This document shows, piece after piece, positions 54,001 to 64,000 of a DNA stretch of 64,000 nt. A model generated the notes under the pieces. It ran no database searches and was not told the DNA's origin. It saw nothing but the letters and a program-made list of their open reading frames with translations. Source of the DNA: Todiramphus chloris collaris (lineage: Eukaryota; Chordata; Aves; Coraciiformes; Alcedinidae); contig JANVCC010000056.1 in assembly GCA_025345505.1 (NCBI GenBank), positions 1,791,049-1,855,048 of the forward strand, written 5' to 3'. Numbering within the stretch: the first letter of the stretch is position 1; each line of letters starts with the position of its first letter. The position numbers were made by a program, and so were the translations under genes.

Positions 54001-57000
54001 TGCTGAAATGACTCTAGAAAATGAAAATAAAATGAAAGGAGAGAAAGTGCAGAGACTAAAACAAGAAAATGAAACTATTAAAGGACAGCTCAGGGAAGAA
54101 AAGAAAAAGTCTGAAGATCTTTTATGTCAGGTGAGTGGATACATTCGGAGGTGTAAGATCATTAGCAAAGAATCAAGAGAGCTGAAAAGTCATACTTATT
54201 CAGAATGGACCGTCACTCACTTGGTCTGGTAACTGTACTGCACCTGTATCGACTCATGTCATTGGGGTTAAAACAGAATTAAATAGAACAGTATTGGCCT
54301 GCATCAAAATACAAACTTCTGTGAAATTTCCTTGTTTAAACAAGGAACTTAATTGTTTGCTTATTTCCCTGGTCTTGTGCGATATGAGAGGGAGAACTGA
54401 GAGAATACTTAATTGATTCTAATCTAGTTCATCCTCAAGGTTAATAGTAAGTTTACTTCTATCCCTTTTCAGATTCATTATTTATTAAGCTTATTAAATG
54501 TTGTATGTGGAAGTTGCTTGTTACAAATGTTTTTCTGCCTTGTAGGTGCAACTTCTTGGTAAATCATTGCTCAAACAGCAGGAGGAACACACGAGGATAG
54601 CTCTGTTGGAACAACAGGTACCCAATTACATGCTAAGATGCTGATGCTTAACCTGTATTATGCACAAAGACTTTCCAGATTAACTTCAAATTTAAGAATG
54701 AATAGTAGATTAAAGTAATATTAGACATGAGTATTCAACTGTGAATAATTTCTTGATGCTTCTAAAAATTTCCTGTAAAGAGGAAAATCCGTAACCTTTT
54801 ACAGATAAGTGTAATCAAACCTGATGTGATTTTTCTCCACAATCACCTGTTCAACTGTACATGTTCCATATGGGAAACATCCTAAAGCAAATCACCTCAT
54901 TGAAGTTTTATAATATGTACTCTTGATAAAGTTATAAATAATTGCATTCTCATCTTTTCCAAGTACTTTCTTACTGATATCATAGATGTTATTGGAAAAA
55001 AAGCTACATTTATTTGTAAGCTTGGGTGTACAGCATTAGCCATAGTTTCTCATAGCAAGGTAGTTTGGACAGAAAGATCCTGGAGTAAAAATTGGCATTT
55101 TTAATGAGAATTTACACTGTATACTTTTCTATCAAATGTTGATGTTAAGACTAAGACAGCTTGGAATACCTGGTAACCAAAGAACTTCAAACTCCACCTC
55201 TACTAAGGGAGAAGATTTTAATAATTGGGCGTTTATGAATTGCACTGTAATGAAGGAAAAAATGGGTTTATTTATTTTATTAAATTTTAAAATCCCATTT
55301 TAGGATATGATTGCAGAGTAAAATGTACTTTAAATATATAATTTCTACACACACACACCCCAAATTCTTACTAATTCTGACTGCTGTTCTTTAATTTCTA
55401 CTTTGTGGCTTTACCAGATCCAGATATGCACCACAGACTTTGAGAATGAGAAGCTTGATCGCAAGAACTTGCAGCATCAGTTAAACAAAGCCCTTAAGGA
55501 ACTGCGCAAGGCCAGGGAGCACATAAGCAGTCTGGAACCTCTGGTATGTACTGAATAACTTGCAGGTGAATTTAGCCAGGGATTTTGCATAAATGTACAT
55601 CTTGTCACTTTGGGACCTTGTTTCAAGCGAATGAGCGTTCTGTTAATGTCATCAGATACTCACTGAAGGGCCTTACATCCTTCAGGTATGCGGCCCCAGT
55701 GTGCAGAACCTAATGTCAACTAGGTAGGCATTGTTTTTCTCTAGAGTGTGCACAGAGAACTAGTACTGCAGAAGGTGATCCAGACCAGTCAGGTTCCTCA
55801 GCAGGGAACATAACTGTATTTTGTATCACTACATGCTGCCTAGTTTTGTCTGCTGCACATTAAAGCTGCAGTAAGCTTCTACTAAGACTTGCTGCCAGTG
55901 AACAACACACAATCCTTAAATGTAGAAGTTGAATTTTTCCCCCACCTCTATCTGATACAGTACAGGTGGGTCATTAAAACCTGGGTGCTTTATTTACAAA
56001 AATACAAGCTTCCTACTACAAAGAAAAAGAACATTTGTTGTATGATGAGGACTGTGGTCTGTTTGCTACTTATTGTATAAGCCCAAAAACAGAACACCTA
56101 GATTTAAGTCCTAGAATTAATGGAGAAATCTGAAGCAAAAGGTTAAGTATTAAGCAAGCCACTCATCTGTTTTGCTCTGTTGTATCCAGGATTGCCCTGG
56201 TTTTGAGCAGAAATGCATTTTGACTGTTGGCTCTTCTGTAAGATGAGGTGATAGTTGAATAGGATTGTCAAAACTGCAGTTCTGGACTGAAATGAAGTTC
56301 AAAATGGAAATCAGGAACCCGTGTCCCTCACAGTGGCCCCAGACCTGATCTAATGATTTTTACAGAGAAGATGAATGCAAAAGCTCCTAGCAAGCTGCAG
56401 ATGAGAGGAATTCTGTGACTCTGCCAGACTGCTTTCTCTCTTAATTGTATGTAACTTGGAAGTATTTTCTCAAGTGAGGAAGGGAATGGAAATGAATCCT
56501 GAGATACTGATGTTACTCAGTCATGCACACTTGCAAGGACTGTTGTTGCTGCCAGGGGAGGCCACTGGAAAATCTGTCTGCTGGAAGGAAAGCAGAAGCT
56601 CAGGCAGGGCAAGGAAGTTAAGAGCTTTGAGTTTCTCTGTGCTAAGAAGCTGGAAGAGTAGCTGTCATATCGACAGCTTTTACAATTAAGGACAGTCTTC
56701 ATGCACAGGATCAGGTGGAGAAGAGACAATTAATTAATGGCAGTTTTTGGGAAGGTAACTGGGCAGTACCCTATGCAGAGAGGACTTGAGGCATTGTTTT
56801 GTTGAGGAAAGACAGTGTGTGAGTGGCTAGGAAGATGGTTAGGGCAGGATTCCCCATTTTGAGAAATTGTTCTTAAATAATCTACAGCAAAGCTACCTGC
56901 AACCTAATTTAATGTGGCGGTAGAATTGTACAGCGGGCCCTCCATTATTAATGCGAACAGCAGAACTGCATTCAGCCATCTCTAAAAATCTGCACTTAGT

Positions 57001-57319
57001 GCTGTAACACACATGAGGCTTGTGTGCTGTGAAACCCAGGTATTCCTTTTCCTACAATATTTGCTCAGCACGTGCACGTCCCAGTTGTACACTAAAGCAT
57101 CTCCTTTTCCAGAAACTCCAGGAATCTGTACATATGGAACCACAAGAAGATTTGCAAGCTGCATTTGAAGAGAAGCTGACTATGTATGACAGAAGTCCTT
57201 CCCTGAAACATTCAAGCTTACTTGATGAAAGCTTTCTTGAGTGTCCCAGATGTAAAGTGCAGTATCCAACAAGCCAGCATAGAGAATTACTAGCACATAT
57301 TGACTTTTGTACAGCTTGA
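44856..57319 (+). CDS. CEP55: Centrosomal protein CEP55, complete coding sequence in 8 exons
   Basis: CEP55 is a coiled-coil protein of the centrosome and midbody that recruits ALIX and TSG101/ESCRT for abscission. The eight exons join in one frame to 464 codons plus TGA, the same length as human CEP55. The start [20 protein letters not shown] is followed by long Glu/Lys/Leu/Gln coiled coils. The ESCRT/ALIX-binding region lies near residues 162-219, with Trp186 and Tyr189 in [15 protein letters not shown]. The C-terminal zinc-finger-like motif is Cys440-x2-Cys443 ... His458-x3-Cys462. A Ser-Pro at 424 and Ser436 match the mitotic phosphosite cluster. The ATG has A at -3. The first exon is noncoding and lies in the CpG island. 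Intron 1 holds a large CR1. Confidence 0.98.
46438..48248 (+). mobile_element. CR1 LINE, 5'-truncated, with broken reverse transcriptase, in CEP55 intron 1
   Basis: It carries the CR1 ORF2 reverse transcriptase: [76 protein letters not shown], then FADNTKLCG and the C-terminal domain to a stop at about 48121-48123. The 3' end has CCTTCCAACCCTGAC and two ATTCTATG units. The endonuclease part is missing. Three defects are seen: the FADD site reads FADN (codon 47365-47367), there is an in-frame TAG at 47248-47250, and an internal deletion with frame change lies after SLTS at about 47020-47030. It is dead and in the same orientation as CEP55. Confidence 0.95.
48530..48814 (+). CDS. CEP55: CEP55 coding exon 2
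   Basis: 285 nt, residues 62-156. It begins [20 protein letters not shown] and ends RAGSSRASQ, a strong heptad-like coiled coil. Acceptor is TTTTGTTTAG and donor GTAAGC. The following intron (48815-50736) shows only chance frames. Confidence 0.97.
50737..50802 (+). CDS. CEP55: CEP55 coding exon 3
   Basis: 66 nt, residues 157-178, beginning [20 protein letters not shown]. It covers the entry to the ESCRT/ALIX-binding region. Acceptor is GTCTGCAG and donor GTAAGT. The following intron (50803-51571) carries two CR1 tails. Confidence 0.95.
50897..50993 (+). mobile_element. CR1 LINE 3' tail in CEP55 intron 3
   Basis: GGTTGGATTAAACCTCC, GGTCCCTTCCAACCTGAA and the tail AATTCTATT mark the CR1 3' end. 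The copy is diverged and in the same orientation as CEP55. Confidence 0.85.
51256..51383 (+). mobile_element. CR1 LINE 3' tail in CEP55 intron 3 (second copy)
   Basis: CACCTGGATCTGTTCCCGTG, GGCCTGCCCTAGGTGATCCT, GGGGGGTTGAACTCGATC, CCTTCCAACCCC and TTCTGTGATCT match the CR1 3' end. This copy is closer in sequence to 4034-4409 than to its neighbour at 50897. Confidence 0.92.
51572..51713 (+). CDS. CEP55: CEP55 coding exon 4 (ESCRT/ALIX-binding region)
   Basis: 142 nt, residues 179-225 plus 1 nt. [20 protein letters not shown] contains Trp186 and Tyr189, the equivalents of the human ALIX/TSG101 contact residues. [14 protein letters not shown] follows. The acceptor is ATCATGAAG after a T-rich tract and the donor GTAACA. 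Confidence 0.97.
51714..53816 (+). other. CEP55: CEP55 intron 4 with an unexplained open frame near its 3' end
   Basis: 2.1 kb. Most of it holds nothing recognised. A protein-like open frame at 53251-53456 lies after a TCCCTTCTGTTTGCAGTTTAG stretch. It is described as a finding, since it is not known to be an exon. Confidence 0.6.
53817..54130 (+). CDS. CEP55: CEP55 coding exon 5 (coiled coil)
   Basis: 314 nt, residues 226-330. It begins [20 protein letters not shown], continues as a long coiled coil and ends [12 protein letters not shown]. Acceptor is CTCATTAAG and donor GTGAGT. The following intron (54131-54545) is unremarkable. Confidence 0.97.
54546..54617 (+). CDS. CEP55: CEP55 coding exon 6
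   Basis: 72 nt, residues 331-354, reading [20 protein letters not shown] then LEQQ. Acceptor is GCCTTGTAG and donor GTACCC. The following intron (54618-55417) is AT-rich with a short (AC)n at about 55349-55360. Confidence 0.96.
55418..55543 (+). CDS. CEP55: CEP55 coding exon 7
   Basis: 126 nt, residues 355-396. It contains [20 protein letters not shown] and ends [10 protein letters not shown], the last coiled coil. Acceptor is TTTACCAG and donor GTATGT. The following intron (55544-57112) shows chance frames only. Confidence 0.97.
57113..57319 (+). CDS. CEP55: CEP55 coding exon 8, stop
   Basis: 207 nt including TGA, residues 397-464. It contains a Ser-Pro at 424, Ser436 just before the finger, and the [20 protein letters not shown] block ending IDFCTA. 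The Cys-x2-Cys and His-x3-Cys ligands are intact. Acceptor is CTTTTCCAG. Confidence 0.98.
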   Translation, partial: KLQESVHMEPQEDLQAAFEEKLTMYDRSPSLKHSSLLDESFLECPRCKVQYPTSQHRELLAHIDFCTA

Positions 57320-57707
57320 GCTCCAAATGGACTTACCGTATTTGCTTTATACACACTGCCAATATGCTCTTCTATAAAGGCAAAAGGTCTTTGTAAAGCT
57401 TTTTTCTTAAGGTTGTATAAAGGACTACTAGTTTTATAATTCAGTTACACAAACACGTTATAGTAATTTATTTGGCCTCAAATATTTTACCTGACATTTT
57501 TGCAAAAAACCCCAGCTACTGCATTTTTGGTTGCAAACAGAAATATTTTTAGAATTAGGAATATCTTCAAATAGTAAACTACTGACTTATTTTTTTTGCA
57601 CTATTAAAAATGACTTCATTTTAATGTTTGGCCTATGCAGTTCTTAGTTTGTGAATCCTGATGATTATGCTTAGTACCTTAGCCTAATTTTGGCCCTCAT
57701 AGGTGCA

Positions 57708-57800
57708 CTATATATATTTGTATGTACATGGTGGGGGTGTGTCTACATATGAATGGTGTGTAGAGAGTATATATATGCATTATATATAAATGTATCCTAG
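57708..57800 (+). repeat. TA/TG-rich simple sequence in CEP55 3' region
   Basis: ATATATATTTGTATGTACAT followed by GTATATATATGCATTATATA. It is low complexity and AU-rich if transcribed. Confidence 0.75.
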
Positions 57801-58271
57801 ATGTGTAATGTATCACCATCTTGGTATATTAAAACTCAAGGGGTTCATCTTATATCTTTGCTGCTTAAGATTCATGTTGAAAACATGAATCCTAAGTAGT
57901 TTATTTTTTGGAACCACAGTGAAGGTGGGATTAAAACTCAGCTCATTTTTATGAGCTCTAAGCTCTTTTCACAAAAAAAAAAAAATGCCATTGGGAAAAG
58001 AAATTCCTAGCAAATGCAAACTTTCTTGTTACTGAAAGAGTCTGTGTTTCAGACAATGTCAGAGACCATTTTTGAAGTTTGGTTATAAAATTATGCTGAA
58101 GTAAACTTTTCTGCTTTTCTGTATTTTAGAAGTTGAAGTTAGGAAATGTCCATCAGTCAATCTGTTACACGGGGCAAAGGGCCCAGTTTGAAAGTACAGT
58201 TTGTTAAGAAATTGCTCTAGGGGATTTGAAGTGTCACTGTATTTTGGTATCAATACAGAAAACAAGTTAGC

Positions 58272-58277
58272 AATAAA
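58272..58277 (+). promoter_or_regulatory. CEP55: Candidate polyadenylation signal AATAAA, CEP55
   Basis: This is the first canonical AATAAA after the CEP55 stop, 953 nt downstream of it. Two ATTAAA variants lie closer and could give shorter transcripts. Confidence 0.5.
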
Positions 58278-58295
58278 TTTTTGTGAGAAATGAGA

Positions 58296-61200
58296 AACTA
58301 GCAAAAGAATCCCTAATGGATTTGCAATCAGTGTTGTTTTCCTCTGGAACCTACTGTAAACCTGGATCTGTTGCTAGCGTTTGAAGTGAAGTCCAACAAG
58401 CAGTTCCTTCCAGGAAAATTATTCAAGTGAGGAAATTTTACAAATATACACTAGTTAAGATAAGTTTGCTGCTTTTACAAGTTTGTGATTTGCCGAGGAC
58501 AGTGAAATAACCAAAGTCTATCTTTCTCTGGTATATGGATTCTGACTGCTACCTTGTACCAGCTTTTTAGCTCATGCTTTGCTGCAAAGCTGCATCCATT
58601 TACCCCATAATGTTCACCCTCATCTCTGATGGTTAAAACTTATTCTTAAATATAAGGGTGTTTTCCCAGTTGTTTTCAGTAACTATTATAATATCAAGTG
58701 ATGTTATCAATTAAATCCACTGTTTGTGAGACAAAGAAAACCTTAAAAGCTATTACATCTATTACATTAGGCACTATCTAGCCCCTTTTCAATTTCACTG
58801 ACCATGTCTCAGGCTAATCTTTGGCAATCTGCTCAATTGCAGCAACAGGTTTGCTGAACAAAGATATGATGAACTAAGGACTCAACCAGAAAATTATGCT
58901 TCAGAATATCAAGGTTTTGTTATGAGGGAAATTGTCTTAATTTCATGTCTTTGTTTCTAAGCATCTTCTAAATTCAAGACAGCAACCATGCTTCTCATTG
59001 CAGCCTAATCATTTTAATCTCTAATTAAACTACTTTTGGAAGTTTAAGTTAGTTGTCTTTTAACAACAGGTTAATCAGCTAGCATTCTATTCCCAGCTGC
59101 ATACTCGGCATAGTTTCTGCAAAAGGAAATTCTGAGCTTTAATGTATTATAGATGAAGTACGTTTGCCTGCTACAGGTCAGCACTCTGCCATAGTTCTGA
59201 GGCTTTCTTAAATTAGCATAAAACACCTTCTCATTAGAAGCTGGTATTGTAAAGGGAGACTAAAAATTGGTAATGTGATAACCTTAGAAAAGTTTTGCTC
59301 TTCGAATACCTTCTCTGAACTTTAACAGTGTGTTTAGTCCTACATGCTAAATATTAGAGCTAAGCACAAAAAAACCCACCCCTTCCTGATAAATTTATCC
59401 AAAATATATTAAATACCAAAATGATATTCTAGTGCATCTAGTGCACCTATTTTGATAGCAGAATCACAAATATTATTGTCAATACTTCCACATGATTTAA
59501 AAGCAACTACAAAACTTCCAGCTCCATAAAGCATGGAGATCACATCACTGCTCTATGTGGTTTTTTTCCACTCTTCAGAAGCTAAGGAGTCTAAGACTGA
59601 AAATTATTATTTTATCCTAAAAGTAAATGAACACGCTCTGCTGCTCCTCTCTCTAGTTATGTGGAGGAAAGAGTGATTTCTTCCTAATGAGCTCCTTTAA
59701 TGCTATGATCTAGCTGCAAGCTTAGTTCTTTGTAAGGCAGGAAGTAATTTAAAAAATGCTGTTATTTCAAGCATTTTATGTTTACAGTTTCGGTAGTCAT
59801 CTTTTTTTTTTTTAATGTCTGTTTCAAGTAATTAAATTTCAACCTGTGAAGCCTGCTTTGTTCAAAGATGTTGGTTGAGAACAGATTCTGGATTGACACA
59901 AGGTTCAGCAATACTAGCATATTTATAAATCCTGGCTTTCACCTACAGTGTTCTTTGTACAGAGCAAGTGAATTGATGTAATGGGGTGTGGTTGGAAAGA
60001 CACCCAAACTCTACATAACAAATGACTTTTTTTTACACAAAGAGAGCTGCCTGTGAAATAATAACAATTGAAAGACAACTTATTTTTCTTATACCACATG
60101 AATCAACTTCTAATCATTTACTTGCTTGTGTGGCTTTCTCTCTTAGTCCTGGGTTTCATAACTATCTTTCACACAGTTATTTGCCATGTGACAATAACTG
60201 TACTACAGACAAACTAGACAATAAACCACTCATGTTTATGCAGACAAAAGGTAGTGCCAGTTATGCTGTTAAAGAATCATGCTGAACAGCACAAATGTTT
60301 AGAGACAACAGGACATCACTGTTCACCTGGCAAAGAACAACAACATAAATGGTGCAGGGGGAATATTGCTCTTGTGATATCTCTGTAACAAAGCAGAGAG
60401 AGGTAGGAGTTTACAATCAATAAACATGTAACAGTAGAGGCATCCTAGGCATTTCCATTTTAATCTGGCCATCGACCTGTCTCCTAGCTTCCATATCTTG
60501 TAATCTGATTGAACTGGTAAGACTGCAGTAACAGTTGTGACTATGGTTTTACCTTAAAAATTATAAGCAGTCATCTCTGTCACACAAGAAACATACAGTG
60601 TATATATAGTAATACAAGCTACATTATGTACAGTGGGACTATGTAACTTGAAATACTACTTGTAGCATTTTGAAATACTTGAATTTGGAAAACATGACAG
60701 TTTTCTTAACTGAGCAAGTGCTGGAAAGGAAGAAAGCAAAAAAAAGCAAAAGATGTGCTAATGTGGCCCTGTTGTTTCAAATGCCAGTTTCATAACAATG
60801 TAGGGAAATACAATTATTTCCTCTAGTCTATACAAGGAGTGGCACAACTGGCCAAATAACTGCATTCCATACTTAAGTATTAATAATTTATAGTTCTAAA
60901 AACATAAGTCCAGTGAGAAATGGATCTTTGTTCTGAGCCGTGTGGCCAGAACACTAGTATCCCTGATGCACAGCCTAGTGATGCCTAGGGTATAGCCTAA
61001 GGATATGGGATACATATGTGGGACCTTCTAATAGTGTGGTTCCCATGTGTTAGTACCTCTCACTGCATTTCTCTTCTAGCCTCCCCTTAAGCCCATTTTT
61101 AAAAGATGAAATTATTAATGAAGAATAATGTATTGGACAATTCCTTGTTAGTTTATGTGATTTCAAATCTATTTATATTTTCATAGATGATGCAGGTGTT

Positions 61201-64000
61201 ACTAGAGTACACAAAAACATGGGAGACACTCCAAGGTAGGAACTGAGAGCTCTTTTGAGGACAGCAAGAATTTTCAATTTATCAACACCAATGATCTGAA
61301 ATAAATAGGATGAAGTATTACATGTAGGAATAATCAACTACTAAAACTCAAAATAAATACTATGACAGTGTATCAGTTCCTCCATAAAGTTTCTTGGTAT
61401 TACAGTAAGTAGAAACTTGAACATGACTCAATATCCCACCTGCATGATTTTACAACAGTTTTACAACATGATGAATAAACAAACTCTTAGGTGTTTTGCA
61501 CATAAGCTTTCATTTCTAGTCAATAGAGAAGAGACTTTTAGCTGGAATACTGTATACAGTTTTGAGTAAAGAACAATTTAGACAAATGTTGAATGTTGAA
61601 GTCTTTCAGATTTCTTACCAAATTCATTAAAAAAATCAGGGTTATGCAGTCTAGAAAAGACCATGAAGAAATACAATGAGATTTCATACAGAGGAAAGAA
61701 ATACAGTCTTCCTGTGCTCAGTGAGAAGAATAACTAGCTCAAAATTGCAACAGGAAAAATTTTGACATAAGGGAACCTTTCTGGTGTTTGAAATAGATGA
61801 GCAGTGGAACACACCAGTTATGGAGGCCACAAAATCTCCACCACTAGAGATTTACAGGGACACTTATGTAACTATTTAAACCATTCCTGACAGGCGAGTC
61901 TGCCTTGGGTCAGGGACATCAGCCTGATGATTTCTCACAGTCCCTTGAAGCCCTGTTTTTAATGACATGTAAGGACCTGTAGACAACAAACCGAAAGATT
62001 TAAATTAAAAAAAAAAAGCAAGTAACACAATGGTTGCTCTGCACTGACTTCGTTATTTCACTCCATTCAAAATTAGTAGCTACCGCACCAGAAGTTAATA
62101 CAACAGTCTAACTTCACCTTGTTTCACAACTGGAAAACTATTGGCATTCCTATGTCTGTATAACCTTCTAGTCTGAGCAGACAAAACCATTTAAAATCGG
62201 TATTTGTACTCATGCACAACTCCACTGAAAACCAAGAGAAATGACTCAAGTGCACCTTGATGTCACTTAATTCACTAGTGTTGAGAAATGCCTTGTTTCC
62301 AAATTGTTTTAAGAAACAGTGCTGTGGTGTCCAGTTCTTTGGGATCTGGAAAGTTTGGGCTCCCCTCCACAGGGTGACCAGGAACAGGATTCAGGAAGAC
62401 AGCATATTGAGCAGGAGCTACCCAAGCCAGACAGTGAGAAACAAGACTCCTCAAGAAAGGTTAGGTGCGCAGAAAGGAGGTGGTGTTGAAGACTGACAGA
62501 TGTCATTTCTCTTCTGTCATTGGCTCCCTATGACAATAAGTATCTCCTTGAAAAAAAAACAGACTTCAAGCAGGACACATAGCAATGAAGTGAGACCTCC
62601 CCTTGTACCCAACCCCCTTCAGACCTGGAACGGGGCTTCCCACCAGTAGTCAGGGACATATACTCATTTTGCTGTCTCTCTGACCAACCAAAAGTTCAAG
62701 TATTTCTTACTGAATTAATAGTTGCAAAGAGAGAGAGAAAGATAAGGTGCTGCAGAATATCCTGCAAGAAGCAAGCCTGGGACCTTATCATAGTGGTATC
62801 CAACTGGCTTCTTCACAAAAGTGCAACCAGGTGTGTTTCCTCAATCAGCTCAAAACTGGTGAATGAGCACACTGCATCAGCAAAAGTTTTATTCATGTAA
62901 CAGGTGTGAACTGGTCAGTATTATCTCGTGCAACTAGACAAAAAACCATACAGACTAATTTAGGCATCCTTGCTTTCTGGACACAGATTTACTAGAAACT
63001 GTCACATCTCTTCAATCATCTCATATTAAATTATAACACAGCCAGACCCCAAACAGCCACTGATAACAAAGAACATGAACTGTGTGGGAAATAACATGAT
63101 TTAGCATTACACTTGGGAAGACAGAAAGCTTCACAGTGGAATGTAAAGCATTATCTGTACTTTCTCTCATTGGTGTTGCAAGAATAATTTTTCTCTTTCT
63201 CCAGCCCTAAGCTAATGCCAACTAAGCACAAGCCTTGCCTTCCAGTACAGATTTTCTTTGCAGCAGGCAGGCACTCTGTACAACTTATTTCAGAAATGCC
63301 TGTTTTAGAAGTAAAACTTTAATCCTGATTCTGACCTGAAGAATGCATATTGCTCACAAGTTAACTCTTCTAAAATGAGACATAAGGAAAAGAAAGCAAA
63401 CCAATTATTCTTAAACCTCATAAATAAGAGTATTCTCTAATCACTGAGTTCTTGAATATGAGGGAAAATTATAATATCTGTGAGCTCTGCACTGTGTGCA
63501 ACCCACCAGACTGACTCCACATATCTCACTCAGGGTCTGAACTTCTTGAGAGTGTTCTACCAGATCCTGCAATGTCCAAATGAAGCATTCCAATAGCCTG
63601 TATTCACTGATAAACTCCCTAAGTCCATGGGCTAGATGTGTAATGCAGTATCTAAAACTGTTAAGAAACCACCTCATTTAGTTAGAACAGTCCAGGTTGA
63701 GCTGAGTCACCCTGGTGAAGCTTGGTTAGCGTGCAACACAACAGAGATTATGACCTTCCAGGGGAATTCTCTGTTACATGGATTATGTACTTACATTTGC
63801 CCTTGGTTCAGAAAGAAATCCCTCCCTTGCTGCAAGTCATGAGGAAATTGTTCAATGTTGCTATTGGCAAAACTTCTGGTGGTCTTGACAACAAAAAATC
63901 CAGAAATTCAGAAAGCACATCTACTGAGTGTACTACCAGCAGCTCCACTTCTGACAGAGATACTGGTCAGTAAGGCTGCTGCTACAGCTTGAAACTACAG
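58296..64000. other. Intergenic region downstream of CEP55
   Basis: No exon, RNA gene or intact repeat was recognised apart from a likely ancient CR1/L3-like remnant at 61540-61960. Poly-T near 59800, poly-A near 62009 and short GA-rich tracts are present. Open frames up to 87 codons have no family resemblance. FFAR4, the next gene in the human order, was not found before the right edge. Confidence 0.7.
61540..61960 (+). mobile_element. Likely ancient CR1/L3-like LINE remnant
   Basis: Degraded landmarks keep CR1 order: CTGGAATACTGTATACAGTT, GGGTTATGCAGTCTAGAAAA, GAGCAGTGGAACACACCAG, then CTAGAGATTTACAGGGACAC. Each resembles a known CR1 segment, but identity is low. It could extend left to about 61180. 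Confidence 0.5.

Larger units (their letters stand above)
57320..58295 (+). other. CEP55: Probable CEP55 3'UTR
   Basis: AT-rich sequence after the stop. Three polyadenylation hexamers are visible: ATTAAA at 57603-57608, ATTAAA at 57828-57833 and AATAAA at 58272-58277. The last is canonical and is followed by TGTGAGAAATGAG. TA/TG-rich simple sequence lies at about 57708-57800. The real cleavage site cannot be chosen from sequence alone. Confidence 0.6.

Noticed and set aside
63722-63973. Ser/Thr-rich 83-codon frame near the right edge
   Set aside because: It opens with TTG rather than ATG, shows no domain, and has no clear splice sites, so it is left as chance.

Overview
The window is vertebrate nuclear DNA, almost certainly from a bird. 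It contains two spliced protein genes whose exons can be read one by one with canonical AG/GT borders. Nearly all recognisable repeats are CR1 LINE fragments with the bird-type 3' end and ATTCTATG-like tail. There is also one solo LTR with a clear 5-bp target duplication. The species cannot be fixed from sequence alone. No bacterial features, CRISPR arrays, tRNA or rRNA genes were seen. Most short open frames in the window are chance frames in introns. || Layout. From the left edge to 42750, on the minus strand, lies the 5' half of MYOF (myoferlin, a ferlin membrane-repair and fusion protein). The start codon is at 42750 and 26 coding exons follow in order down to 265-428. They give 914 complete codons in one continuous frame, covering C2A, C2B, FerI, C2C, FerA, FerB and the start of the DysF region. 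The rest of the gene lies beyond the left edge. A 2.1-kb intergenic stretch (42751-44855) follows. It holds an AT-rich part next to MYOF and a GC-rich CpG island next to CEP55. From 44856 to 57319, on the plus strand, lies the complete CEP55 coding sequence (centrosomal/midbody protein of abscission): 8 coding exons, 464 codons plus stop. From 57320 to about 58290 is its probable 3'UTR. The last 5.7 kb has no gene I can recognise. || Mobile DNA. A 5'-truncated CR1 with a damaged reverse transcriptase sits in CEP55 intron 1 (46438-48248). Smaller CR1 tails lie at 4034-4409, 28455-28576, 35641-35697, 50897-50993 and 51256-51383. A very old CR1/L3-like remnant is likely at 61540-61960. A 1029-bp solo LTR flanked by CAGAA duplications lies in MYOF intron 11 (17205-18233). 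|| Relationship of the genes. MYOF and CEP55 lie head to head, the same neighbour relation as on human chromosome 10q23. They are not known to share a pathway: myoferlin acts in plasma-membrane fusion and repair, CEP55 recruits ALIX/ESCRT to the midbody. The CEP55 promoter region carries ETS, CCAAT and CHR-like motifs that fit a G2/M cell-cycle gene. I found no convincing previously undescribed system. The most useful leads are the 39-nt MYOF cassette exon with a weak donor, the CHR-like site, the partly altered phosphosite cluster in CEP55, and an open frame with an in-phase acceptor in CEP55 intron 4.
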